From positions 62,001 to 126,000 of the forward strand of contig WTXI01000074.1 in NCBI GenBank assembly GCA_022376515.1: a stretch of DNA of 64,000 nucleotides, given 5' to 3'. The notes under the pieces are model-generated. The model saw nothing but the letters and a program-made list of their open reading frames with translations. It had not been told where the DNA came from and searched no databases. This DNA is from Lactifluus volemus (taxonomy: Eukaryota > Basidiomycota > Agaricomycetes > Russulales > Russulaceae). Shown here piece by piece: positions 49,057 to 60,045 of the stretch; position 1 is the stretch's first letter, and each line of letters starts with the position of its first letter. The translations under genes and the position numbers were made by a program.

Positions 49057-52000
49057 TCACTCAGCAACGTGCTCTGAGAGAAGTTTGATCATGTCCTCAT
49101 GATCTTGATCTACAACTTGTAATGCCGTCCTGCGATAAATATTGACCGCCCGTATGTCCGCTCCATGCTCGAGTAATACGCATGCGACTGCGCATTTCCC
49201 CTCCCGTTCCTCTCCGGACGCCGTTGGGGAAGAAGCCAGATGTAACGGGGTCGAACCATTGTTACTCCGCGCGTTCACATCTGCGCCGTTGACAAGCAAT
49301 AACCGAGCTACATCGACAGAACCATGCTTCGATGCTCTGTGCAAGGGGATTTCGCCGTCGATATTCTTGATCTTGACGTCTGCATTATGTTTCGCTAGTA
49401 ATTGAGCTGCCTCGAAATTCCCCCATTCAGCAGCATAATGTAGTGGAGTCCAACCACTTAAGTCCTGGATATTCGTATCCGCACCATGACTGAGTAGCCA
49501 CTGCACAATTTCAGTGTCGCCATGTATCGTTATCCCATGCAGTGGTGTTTTTTTATAGGAGCCTCGAGCGTCAACCTTTGCACCGTGTTCATAGAGTAAC
49601 TGTGCGACATGAAAGTGTTTGCCTGCCAATGCAGCCCCCAGGGGTATCCGATACCATCCGCCATCGGCATTCACATCTTGTAGATGCCTGACAATGAGAT
49701 CCTCTGCGAGGTCACGAAATCCACAGAGTGCGGCGTAATATAGGGGGGAAGCCAGTTCGCGGTGGGTGTATAGGTTTGAGAAATACTGGAAAAAGGAACC
49801 ACCAGGGGGTTGAGTGTCTATGTTGTAGAAACGGAGCCACGCCGAAAAATGAAGCTTGGTGGGATCAAAAAGAAGTTGCAGCCCCTTCCATATTCCGGAC
49901 GACACATTCCCGAATTGGGCATGGTCGACCCAGTATCGAGCCGCATATTCAGCCAGTGGAAAGTCGTCCATACCTTTATCTTCATCTTCCGAGTCGGCCT
50001 TATCTTCGTAAGCCTGGTCGACTTTGGGAAGATGCAACAAGACACCTAGGCAAGATTGTGCGAGGGTCTTGTGCGCGGGCTCCAGGGAAATATGATAGCG
50101 GGAGACATCCGGACTTGAATTGGCAAGACGAGGCGAGGTCAGGAACTCCTTTACCGAGAAATGCGAGAATTGAACGACCCGTGAATGGTGCGAGTCTATC
50201 TCGACAATGGCAATCATGCTGGAACATGCCGCTTGAAGAGCCTCTTCTTGATCTTCCCACCGCCAGTCTGGGTTCAACTTCGGAATCCCTTCACCACTGT
50301 CGAAGTCAACCGCGAGGACTTCTCCAAGTTCCTCAACGCGAAGTGGTCGGGTGGCCACTACGAGACACTGGAAAAGGCGATAAGCATCCTCGCGATTTGT
50401 GCCCTTGATTTCCTTCAGAACACGTAGATACGTCTCGTCCAGCGATTTGGGCAACTCTTTGAGGACACGCTCGACATTGCGTGCAGGACCGTCTCTCAGC
50501 GTTTGCAGCTGGCATACAACCCATCGAAACCTGATTATCTGCGTGAGAACGTGCTACCAGCATAAACAGACATCCGTACATTCCGTCGGCTTTTTGGGAG
50601 AGTGTCTTGATAACTAGATCCTTAAACGCTTGTCTCCACTTCTTCATCACCAGCTCATTGTCCGAATGAATCACCGAACGAACATAATCGGCAATATCTT
50701 GCTTCTGTCCGTCTTGGTCGTGCAGAGACAGCTTGGGACGTGCGAATTGTTCAAGACAATTTCGTATATCAAGCTCGGGGCGGCTTGTTACACATATATA
50801 CAAGTTTGGAAGCTGCAGCTCGACGAGTTCCTTAAGAAACCTCAGGACCTTTTGACGCGACTGAGGCACCCCGATTGACTTGGAAATATTGGGGCATTCG
50901 TCGAGAGCGTCGATAATAAGATAAATTGGCGCTTGTCCCAGGACCCGAAACATACTTTTGAGGCAATGTGAAAGCACAGCTTCACTGGGTTGTTGTTTTC
51001 CCTGATGGTGCGTGGAGTACAGGTCGAAAAGGACCTTGAAGCAAAGCTCGGATTGACAACAGAGCTGGACGAGGAGAGAAGTTTGCAATGCGCGAATATC
51101 TTGCTTCGAGGCATCTTTAAAGTCGAAGAAAAAATACACCATGTGAGACGGTCTGGTGTCGAGGGACTGTTTGAAGTCATTGACGATCGCAGAGCTGGTC
51201 AAAAATATGACTTGTTTGAAAGACAGTCAGTCAGATAGCGACGCACCTAAGGATCGTTTTTCCGGATCCGGCTATCAAGTCATGAGGGAGAGATTAGCAA
51301 CAGCAGAGTTACTGATGAAAGAACATATGTACGTTTTCCATGAATCCAGAGTAAGGACCCAGAACTGGATCCTTTCCAATCCTGAAAGGTCTGGCCTTGA
51401 GTGAACCACACCGCAGTGCCATCGTGGTGAGCGTCTCGGGCAGTGTTATAATTGATGGAAGGATCTGGAGGGGAAAGCCACTGGTGAAACGATTCGCGTA
51501 ACTGATGTTCACTGGCAGTGGTATTTTGAGACTCTAGCCAGTGTCTCAGATCTCCAAGATCGTTCCCAACCTGTTGCGTTGCTAACGTCGTTTCCCTTAT
51601 ACCTATGACTCATTATTATCACTAGACTAGTCGAAATATACGTTGCGCACCATCAACCACCTGTTCCATTTTATTGGCCATGCTGCCCGTAGCTTCCAGG
51701 ACTTGCACAGTTGCAGTTAGAGCCTCATCATTTGACAATCTTTCCATCCTTTTCAGCGAATCTTCAATATTCGTCTTTCCGCACAGCTTCATTAGGAATT
51801 TCTCTGAAAACAGTCAGTCAACTTGAAGTGACAACTCTACAAGAGATCAACTCACTCCCCCATCCTTGTCTGATCTCCTTCGTCGCAATAGCCAGGATTC
51901 CAATAATCTCCGCCATTATCTTCGCAATCACATTCTTCATCGCTTCAGTCAGTCGAACATCGACGTAGATCTCGAGACGTCCGAAAAAGGTTTCGATTCG

Positions 52001-52503
52001 GTCGAAAAGATCAACGAGGGAGTCTTGGCTTGCGCCGACATCCTTGGCCGCCTATAGGCTTTATGGTCAGATTTGACTGTACGAATGAAAGGGTACCACA
52101 CACCACGAGTAAGACACCAATTCCAGCAAAAATCACTTTTGCCGGTGAGAATACCTCGAGTCCGAATGTTAGAGGGCAGATCGTTGACGGGACGGATCTG
52201 AAGATTCACCATGGCAACACCCTGGCCAAGGGTGCCGGAAAGTGCGCATAGAACAGTAACAGTGGTGTTGAGCCATTGTTTTGAGCTTCCAATATCGCTC
52301 CGAGATTGAATGAACTGTTGAATATTGTACTGTTTATTAAGTAAGTCGAGGATAGCGCCAGGGGAATCGCAATCTTCCAATTGTACTGTGAGCTGGTGGG
52401 CAAGAAGGTCGTTCTTTGTCTTCCTTTTATATTTGATCAGGGCAGCATCGAAAATAGGTCGGAAATTGGATGCTGAGGGTGTCAGGATTGGAGTGTGAGA
52501 CAT
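49057..52503 (-). CDS. NLR-F: intact Goodbye-NACHT-ankyrin STAND receptor
   Basis: Eight exons (52503-52210, 52154-52104, 52051-51856, 51803-51651, 51602-51333, 51271-51247, 51194-50580, 50530-49057) with GT-AG introns of 47-61 nt join in frame to 1025 codons. Residues about 13-180 form the Goodbye domain (FDAALIKYKRKTKNDLL, VFSPAKVIFAGIGVLLV, DSLVDLFDRIETFF). Walker A GKPGSGKT is at 320-327, Walker B YLIIDALDECP at 421-431, and a winged-helix segment (LDETYLRVLKEI, VVQFSHFSVKEFL) covers about 550-700. About six ankyrin repeats (817-1025) close the protein, for example GWTPLHYAAEWG and GSTPLHLASS. STAND proteins switch on ligand binding by nucleotide-driven oligomerisation; in fungi they act in heterokaryon incompatibility and probably innate defence. 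The N-terminal Goodbye domain is the likely signalling end, the ankyrins the likely sensor. It is cytoplasmic by absence of signal or membrane segments. Confidence 0.9.
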
Positions 52504-52800
52504 AGGGAAAGTTATGAGTGTGTTAAGGCATCAAGGCAAAGATGACAATGCTGCCTGAAAATAGTCCCACGAAGCTCGCCACCACGGAGTCAGTCCACGT
52601 ATGAGACCTAGCGTATTGCCTAGACTCGGAGGTCTTTCAGTTTGCCATCGTCATCGAACGCTATTTAGACAAAGTACTGGATCGTCATTAACAGGAAAAG
52701 GTGCAAGAACAGCTCCAGCGCCGGAGCTGCCAGTGTTCTTGCACCTTTCTCTATCACGCTTCTAAAACCTGTTGATTGATAACCGCGCTTCGTTTGACTG
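52504..52800. promoter_or_regulatory. Divergent intergenic region, NLR-F
   Basis: This spacer would hold the promoter of the intact NLR. It carries CGCTATTTAGACAAAGTACTG near 52659 and the inverted repeat at 52697-52748, as in unit B. Confidence 0.45.
52697..52748. repeat. Inverted repeat with 15-bp perfect arms, upstream of NLR-F
   Basis: The arms AAAGGTGCAAGAACA (52697-52711) and its complement (52734-52748) flank a CTCCAGCGCCGGAG core. It lies about 200 bp upstream of the NLR-F start codon. Confidence 0.75.
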
Positions 52801-53995
52801 GCACGGAGACACAGCGAAGAGAATTACGACAAATCTGCGCCACAATCGTTTCGCCCTCCTGTTATGGAGACTGGACATTGAATTAATGACAAGCGCCTCT
52901 GAATCCCTGACTTTACCGCCGATTGTCCATCACGATCCCTGCATCGTCTTCCCTCGCAGCCCACTGGGTTGTATGGATGCTGGACTGTCCGGCTCCATTA
53001 TCCTGCTCCGCGGCATGCCTTGTGCATTTCCTGACCAAGCCTGTCTACTTTGACTACGTGGCATCCCTTCCGGCCCTTTGAATTCTTTAGAACCCCCTCC
53101 GCAACCTACACCGATTACCCGAGGATCCCAAGCGGGATCGGTTAGTGAGGTGTCTGGGCACCGCAGCTAGTGGGTCTCAGATGTCGGTGGTGATGGCGTG
53201 CTACCAGGGACCAGGGTGGTCATAGAAGAAGGGCTAGCAGTGCGCATGGGTGGATCTTTTAACATGTGAAGCACCGTCACTTCAGGCCTTCTGGGGTTAA
53301 GTTTGGCTGATCCAAGGAGGGTAAATGAGTCATTACCTTGCAAACATCAAAGTCCAACCAGATTTATGGTTGCAGGCAGGGAGAGAAATGCGCATCTCGT
53401 GTCCAGATTTCCATCTGTCTTTTCGTGTTGACAATCTGTCCGTTATTTTTGTTCCCGAAGGAGACCAAGAATGGCCCCCACAGACTACTCGTATTCTACT
53501 CGTATTCTCACACCATGTCCCCACCCCCACCTTCGCCCCCACCATTAGGTAGACCCCTTGTTCTTCCCCGCATACATCCAACTCCTGAATCAGTGGAATC
53601 CTTTTCCGATTTTCATGCATCTAGAGCAACGCGAATCGGATAACTTACCATTGGCGTAACCGCAGACAAGATGGCGGCAGGAGATGACGACCAACGAAGC
53701 TATTCAACGCACCCGAGAGCTGGGACGACCCGAGTTCCGCCGACGACTCAGCCAAAGCCAGCCAGCCAGCCAGCCAGCCAGAAGCAGTACCTTTGAAGTC
53801 TCCGCCTCGGGTATACGGTACAAGCGTGGCCTTCGACTCGGAGTAGTGTGGATGGGACGGACGTGACGCTATCACTCACTTCTGATGGGAATCCTAAGCA
53901 AGTATCGATGACCCGTTGTCTCCCACTCTTCCTCAAGTATCCATAGATGCCGCTGAATTGCCGGAGGAAGAGGTGCTATAAAAGTCAAGTCGCCG
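52800..53995 (+). pseudogene. Relic of the coiled-coil gene, unit B' first copy
   Basis: This is the duplicate of 11890-13075, with the same block order. A CAGC-type tandem (QPASQPAS, near 53757-53785) is expanded relative to unit B. Confidence 0.65.
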
Positions 53996-54122
53996 GTGTC
54001 GGACCTTGACGGACCGTGAGCGACGTGACTGCTTGCACTTGCGCTTGGCCGCCGTCGTCCTGTTTGCCATCGCCATCGACCCAAATATCGTACGTGCATC
54101 AACGTCGAGCACCGTGACCCAG

Positions 54123-54550
54123 GAGCAATTCAAGAAAGCTGTGGGGATCATTCCACGGGAAGGTCCCATCCAGCCCACAAAGGAGGACCAAGTCTACGTG
54201 GGCACCCTTGTTTTCTTTCGTAGTCCTTTCACCTAACTGGTCTAACCTAATTATACTCTTATTACAAGCAGCGTAGGGTTTTCGATGCGCAACTGTGGGC
54301 ATCACGGTCCTCATTTACACCAAACTTGGAATTCTAGCCACCAAACGCGACGTCAACATCCCGTGACCTGGTATGCTTTACGGATAAAGCCAAGTGGTGC
54401 GCGATCGCTTTCTTCCTTTTAAGCCATAATTGCTGATATGATGTAAACCATTTACACCCTATCACATTGCCCTTCACCGTACAGGAATGATCAACAGGGC
54501 ACATCGAAGGAGGAGGCATTGACCAAATATGTAGAGAAGCTCATTGACGT
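54123..54550 (+). pseudogene. Acyl-CoA-binding protein (ACBP) relic, unit B'
   Basis: It has the same three ACBP blocks as 13221-13650: EQFKKAVGIIPREGPIQPT (four codons shorter than unit B before PREG), the ATKRDVNIP-stop-PGML/AKW block near 54340-54400, and GTSKEEALTKYVEKLIDV near 54500-54550. The in-frame TGA is shared with unit B, so the gene was already dead before the segmental duplication. Confidence 0.75.
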
Positions 54551-54619
54551 GCGTTGCTCATGTGCCCTCATAAAAGTTGTGAAGCTGATCTACCAATATA
54601 TTACTCTAGATTCTCGAAG

Positions 54620-55640
54620 CCGCGGGGACGAAAGAGGCAAAAGGTCACATAGTCGAGATCAACGCTGCCTGATTTGTCGACGGCAGATGAGGCTCGGAAG
54701 TCCCGGAGGAGAGAGAGGGGTGTCCTTGTCAAATGGTGTGTATATGTGTCTTGTACGTCGTCCTGGTCACACGCTTATCCCCAAAAGAGGGCGGCCGTTC
54801 CTCGCCCGCCCATACCCCCGCTCGACGAACACAGCACAATAGGGATCTAGCGCATAGCGTGTTCGATAAACGTCCCCCGCCATCACCACTTCATGCGCCT
54901 ACACCACGCAAGGCGCGGGCCGCGGAATACTCGACGAATCTGACGACAAAGACGACCACGGGCGATTGTCGCGCTTGATTTACCCCTTGCTGGGTGTCCG
55001 CAACGAGAGCGAAGCCGGGGGCAGGGGCTGTTCGGCATGCACGGCAGGAGAGTCATTAACGCAAAGCGGCGAGCCGAACAAGACTGCACGACAGCGCACG
55101 TTAGACCCGGACTCGGGTGGCGTGACTGATGAAGACTTGTTGATGTTCGAGATTGAGCCGCACTTGTGTACCGCGGTTGGGCCGATGGCGGTGGAGGCAT
55201 CACCGTATATGCGGGCGCTGGAACTGTGGAAGATGAAGATGAGGATGAGAATGAAGTGCAAGTAATCGAACCTCCACCGTCATCGATGCTGCGAAGGAGA
55301 ACAAGACGACGTACTGGTAGTTGTGTGCGGAGATGATGGTGACTATGTTTTACGATAATATAGAACATCTACTATTCATTGGTCTAAGTTGTACATGTTT
55401 GGTTATTGTGAAGTTTGTTTTCGTTTGTCATTAGGTTTTCGGGGATACTATCCCACTGGCAGAACCACTGTAACATACTACAGTATTATCGTTGTGCTTT
55501 TGCAACTGCGTTACCCTATTTTCACTTCCGTTCCACTGTTACCCGGTCTGTGGCTTTTAAACTCAAAACTTTGAGAGAAATTTTGAGTGAGCCAATAGAC
55601 CGGAGATCCTCGTCCCGTCCAGTCGACACCTGACCTAGAC
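54620..55640 (+). pseudogene. Coiled-coil gene exon 3 and Nudix upstream relic, unit B' only
   Basis: From about 54780 the sequence matches exon 3 of 27080-29408 (AHSVFDKRPPPSPLHAPTP, GGVTDEDLLMFEIEPH near 55125, EDEDENEVQVIEPPP-like end near 55240 in decayed frames). From 55330 to 55640 it matches the spacer upstream of the Nudix gene (TTACCCTATTTTCACTTCC near 55511). The left duplicate lacks this segment, jumping from CTCGAAGCCGCGG to the second relic, so unit B has a deletion here. Confidence 0.65.
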
Positions 55641-55739
55641 CGAGAAAGTCCCACGAGTACCAAACTAAACCAAAGCCGAATATGGAAGACAGCTCCGAGT
55701 CACCGAGCTCACCTCGTCCCCTCTTTCAGTCTGCCATCT

Positions 55740-57035
55740 CATCCAATACCATTTAGACAAAGCGCCGCATTTTCAGGGAAAGATGCAAGAGCAGCTCCAG
55801 TGCTTTTTATGCACCTTTCCCCTATCACGCTCGTAAAATTCGTCGATTGATGAGCGCGGTCGTTCTACGGGCATCATAATAGAGATATAGTGCAGAGCAT
55901 GAAGAATGCGCCCACAATATCTTCGCTTCCCCTTCCCCTCGTCACGGCGACCGGAGGTCGAGGCAATGACAAGTGTCGCTGAGTGCCTGACTTCACCAGT
56001 TCACCGCTTGCTGTCCATCGCAATCCCCTGCATTGTCTTCCCTGCAGCCCACGGGCATCCACGGGCTCTGAATTGTCCTGTTCCACTGCCCTGCTCAGTG
56101 GCATACCTTGTACACTTCCTGACTAAGCCGTTCTACATTGATTACGTGGCGTCCCTTCCCGGTCTTTTGAGCTCCCGAGAACACCCTTCGCAACCTACGT
56201 CGGTGGCCTACCAATCTCGAGCGGGATCGGCTATCGAGTTGTCTTGGCAGTGCGGGTAGCGGGTCTCAGATGGTGGTGGCAGCGGCGGCGTACCTCCAGG
56301 GTCGTCATAGAAGAAAGGCAGGCAGCACATGGCGGATTTCTTAGCATGTGAAGCACCGTCGCCTCAGGGGTGAAGTTTGGCTTATCCAGAGAGGGTGTAC
56401 GAGACTTGACCTTGTAAACACTGACATGCCCAGCGAAATTTGTGCGCGCAGGAAGAAGAGGGAGCTGTCTGCTGTGCGGGAGGGTAGAAAATATTAAGTA
56501 GTTGGAGGAAGAAGTGAGATAGCTCAGAGAAGAGGTGGGCGTTTTTGGTCTAATTCTCTATCCATGTTCCTTGAGTTGACAATATCTTTGTTACCCAAGA
56601 TTGTGTGAGGAGCCGAGCAACAACTGCACGCTATCACTTCCGCAGCTGTCGCCGCCACTGCCATTATGCGGCACCCTTGTCCTCCCCAAGAGCCAAAAAC
56701 TCCAGTAATGGCGGAGGTGTCTTTTTCCGACAGTTTTGCACACCTGCATCGCCGTGGCACGCCAGTGGACGCTCCGATTTTTCACCGCCTAGAGCGAAGC
56801 GCGTTGGACAGCCCACATCGACGCCCCCGCATATAGGCCAGCTGCCTCCCTGTACTATGAGTTCCGCTGGTACTTCATTTATTTCCCCGAGTGTTTACCG
56901 GCCACCACTCGCGGTCGATGGCCCAGTTCAAGTTACAATTAGCAAGAAGCGAAATTGGGATGGTCGATACGCAGGCGAAGGAAGGCGTGCCGTCGTCAAG
57001 TATCAAGTGATGGGCCGACTTTCTCGACATGTTAC
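55740..57035 (+). pseudogene. Second divergent-spacer and coiled-coil relic, unit B'
   Basis: It starts with a decayed copy of the divergent promoter spacer (CCATTTAGACAAAGCGCCGC near 55748; AGATGCAAGAGCAGCTCCAG near 55783) but no NLR lies to its left. Coiled-coil gene blocks follow, as at 13715-14850. This shows that a whole NLR was lost from the unit after two units had formed. Confidence 0.65.
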
Positions 57036-57345
57036 AATACATTACATACCTCGTAATTAAGTGCAATACAGTGCATATATTAAGGAATTGCTTTGGCCAC
57101 CATAAAAGTGGGCTCTCTGCACGTGACTCTTATTATAATCTTGACCGAGTTCCTGGCCCGGGCGGGTTGGCAACCAGTGCCAGCGCTGCTAAATCTGCCC
57201 GCAACCCGCAAACACTTCTCCTCCTGCAGCCCTTCACATAACCGATCATCTGTATTTCTCTCTCTTCGTCTGCGATCAGCCCGTCAAGCAATGATCTTAG
57301 AGTCCACATCGCCAGCCACCTTGGCGTTCAACATCCTGTCATCAA
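57036..57345. other. Spacer before Nudix relic, unit B'
   Basis: No gene is seen. It is the duplicate of 14851-15150. Confidence 0.5.
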
Positions 57346-57349
57346 AGCA

Positions 57350-57870
57350 GAACTGCAGCCATATTCGGTATATCCAATTCAGCTCGCGTCGCTTGCCGCT
57401 CCTGGAGAAGAGACTTACCGATGGCTCCGTCGCTCGAATCCTTGAAACGAAAACGTATTCTCATTCATTTGTAACTTTGGGCCAGTCCACTGGTGTAATT
57501 TAACTCGGATATCTCCGTTTTGGTGGTGGGTTGCTTGTGAACGTTCTGAACTTTAAATCTGATTTATTCCCTAGACGTGTTGATCTACTTATTTCGAAGC
57601 TCGCCCGCAGTGCTCGTTCTGTTGTGTGAACATGCCAGTGAGACCCTCACGTCCTTCACTACCTGCTCGGCGGAACTGTGCTCCCATCCAAGGGAGACGG
57701 CTCTACCTGGAGGAAAAGTATGACAGTAGACGCTAGATTTGTTGAAACAGCAGTGAGCCTTTCCCTCTTCTTTCCCTTTCGTAGCACCTTTTGACGATAT
57801 CTCATTCTGGATGAGCTGTGTGTAGCTCCCAGTGAGGTGGCACATATATTCGACCACCTACTCGAGGAGT
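57350..57870 (+). pseudogene. Relic of the Nudix gene, unit B' (3' truncated)
   Basis: This is the duplicate of 15155-15690, with exon 1, exon 2 and early exon 3 remnants and the same 3' truncation near 57865. It is followed by spacer DNA up to the LINE insertion. Confidence 0.65.
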
Positions 57871-58075
57871 TTATGATCATACAAGTGATCCCATTTGACC
57901 TGGGACGACCACAAAATGACGGACGACCAGCGTTACCAGGTGAGATCCTTCGAGTGGACTTCGTGGAATGGACGTATATGTCATTATTAATAACTTAAAT
58001 GGGACGTGCCCGACACTTATATGGAATATCAGTTTTACGTATGTAGAAGTAGCTGAACAGTAGCTGAATGGGACA
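57871..58075. other. Spacer before LINE insertion
   Basis: No gene is seen. It is the duplicate of about 15691-15855. The match to unit B breaks near GAACAGTAGCTG at 58052-58063. Confidence 0.6.
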
Positions 58076-58079
58076 CCGC

Positions 58080-59702
58080 CGGCTATTGTGTCCTTCATTA
58101 TCATTGATTTCACCGCCTCCATCGGCTCAGATCACGCTGGCCTGCGGGTCTTGTACAACCACTTCCTGGCCTCGGCTATCGAGCTGGGCCCCCGACGCAC
58201 ATCTTATGTCATTGACGACGAAGCTAAAGACGCATGGGTCAAGAGGTTCTCAGAGATCAGCCGATTAGTCCCCACATCTTATCCTCCCCTGACCTGATCG
58301 ATCAGGCAGCTGACCTCCTCTCTCAGGACATCGAACGGACATCTCACACCGTATTCGAGAAGCGCAAACTTTTCTCCCCAAGGGCGGCAGCTTGGTGGGA
58401 TGAGGCGTGCTCGCAGGCAGCGGCCGCGGTCCGCGAAGCAGCCACCCCGGACGCCCGGAAAGCGACCCTCAAAGCCCTTTCGAAGGAGGTCCGAGAGGCC
58501 AAGCGTCGATGGGCAAACGACTTTCTCCACAATGCCACCCCCGAGAGGCTCTGGACGGCCGCCAAATGGCGCCTGGGTCGCAGGCAACGTCTGATCCCCG
58601 CTCTCTCAACCCCGACAGGCCTTACCGACGACCCCGCTTTGATGGCCAACGCCCTCAGAGATCGCTTCTTCCGCGCCCAGCCCATTCCGGTCCCTGAGGT
58701 GTTCCCAGATGACCCCCCGGTTGCCGACCCGAGACCCTACGCCCCGGTCACCCTTTCTGAAATCTCCGATGCCCTTCGCCCGACCAGCAACAAGTCTGCC
58801 CCGGGCCCCTCAGGGCACAACTACAAACTGATCAAATGGGCCTTCGCTGCACATCCCGAGCGCTTCCGGACCATCTTCGACGCTTGTCTCCGCCAGGGCT
58901 ACCACCCTAAGGCTTGGAAGACGGCGGCCATCGCAGTAGTCCCTAAGCCTGGCAAAGAAGACTACACCCTCCCCAAATGCTACCGTCCGGTAGCCCTCCT
59001 CGAATGTATAGGCAAGCTACTTGAAAAAGTGGTGGCCAAACGCCTCTCTTTCGACATTACCGCGCTGAGTCTCATCCCCTCCACCCAGTTTGGTGCCAGA
59101 CCTCACTCCTCCACCACAGATGCAGGCCTGTGCCTGACCCATGATGTAGAAACAGCCCATGCCCTGGGGAGTGTCTGTGGCACACTCCTCTTTGACATTC
59201 AGGGCTTTTTCGACAACATTAACCATGCACGCCTGGTAGCCCTTGTTCGTTCGCTGGGCTTCCCTGCTGAACTCTGCGGGTGGATCGCCTCCTTCCTCAG
59301 GGACAGAACGGTCCACCTACGGTTCAACAACTTCTCCTCCGAGAATTTTGGCCTGGAGCTGGGCACCCCCCAAGGCTCCCCGATCTCGCCGATCCTGTCA
59401 ATTATCTACGCATCCCCCCTCCTCCACATTGCCAGGGATTGGGAGGATGCCACCTTCCTCATGTACATTGACGATGGGAACATCTTTGCCCGTGCCCCGT
59501 CATATGGAGTCCTGACCTCCAGGCTCCGCTCCTTCTACACCAAGTGTCACGAGTGGTGCAGAAGAGCAGGCCTCACCATTGAGCCAGAAAAAACTGAGGT
59601 TCTCTTTTTCACGAGGCGGCGCCCCAACCCAAATCTGCATGGCATCCGCCCGGATACCATCTACCTACCAGATCTGGACCACTCCACATACTACGCAGTT
59701 AA
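58080..59702 (+). pseudogene. LINE (non-LTR) retrotransposon, truncated at both ends
   Basis: The left end encodes only the last part of the endonuclease (GSDHAGLR, the SDHxxL motif, near 58127). After a frameshift between about 58255 and 58290 a long frame (to 59702) encodes the reverse transcriptase: SAPGPSGHNYKLIKWAF (58797), CYRPVALLECIGKLLEKV (58979), TQFGARPHSSTTDAG, the catalytic strand LLFDIQGFFDNI (59189), GTPQGSPISPIL (59362) and YIDDG (59464). The 3' part (thumb onward) is missing because the copia LTR begins at 59703. 5' truncation is usual for LINE insertions made by target-primed reverse transcription. It marks the point where the unit array is interrupted. Confidence 0.85.
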
Positions 59703-59972
59703 TGTTGGAGTACGTACATTGGCCAGCCCTAAAGTGGCACGCACGGACCATGGACAGTAGATCAGCGAAGAAGTTTGACTTTACCCTTATTCTTCCCTTT
59801 CATACCTTAGCAGGGATATCATCCCCCTTTTTAAAAGGTTTTGAGCACTTTCTGCCCCACTGGGGCCTTTGCTACCCTTCACATAGCGCACATCCGATAT
59901 GAAGATAAAAACCCCGCCTTAAGCGGTAGTACCTCAGCGTTCTCTTTATTCGCACTGAGCTTTATTTCAACA
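59703..59972 (+). repeat. 5' LTR of Ty1/copia element
   Basis: It starts TGTTGGAGTACG exactly where the LINE frame loses homology and ends ATTTCAACA before the leader. The 270-bp length and the TG...CA ends fit a copia LTR. The second LTR is outside the window, so the borders are inferred. The five bases before it are GTTAA. Confidence 0.65.
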
Positions 59973-60045
59973 GATTACGAGACCCGAGTCTCCGCCTGAG
60001 CTTCACCCACGCTGTCCACCCACGCTGTCGCCAATCACACGAAGC

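Larger units (their letters stand above)
30632..58080. repeat. Segmental duplication, right copy (units A' and B')
   Basis: It is collinear with 1 to about 15890. The main differences are the 10.7-kb transposon insertion at 33620-44333 and about 1.27 kb at 54620-55895 that the left copy lacks. The right end is interrupted by a LINE at about 58080, so the original extent of the duplication is hidden. Confidence 0.85.

Noticed and set aside
49728..50408. 226-codon plus-strand ORF opposite NLR-F
   Set aside because: It is antisense to a conserved multi-domain exon; equivalent antisense ORFs in other copies are shorter and inconsistent.
59973..60045. tRNA primer-binding site after the copia LTR
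   Set aside because: The leader begins GATTACGAGACCC, but I could not match it confidently to a tRNA end, so no site is called.
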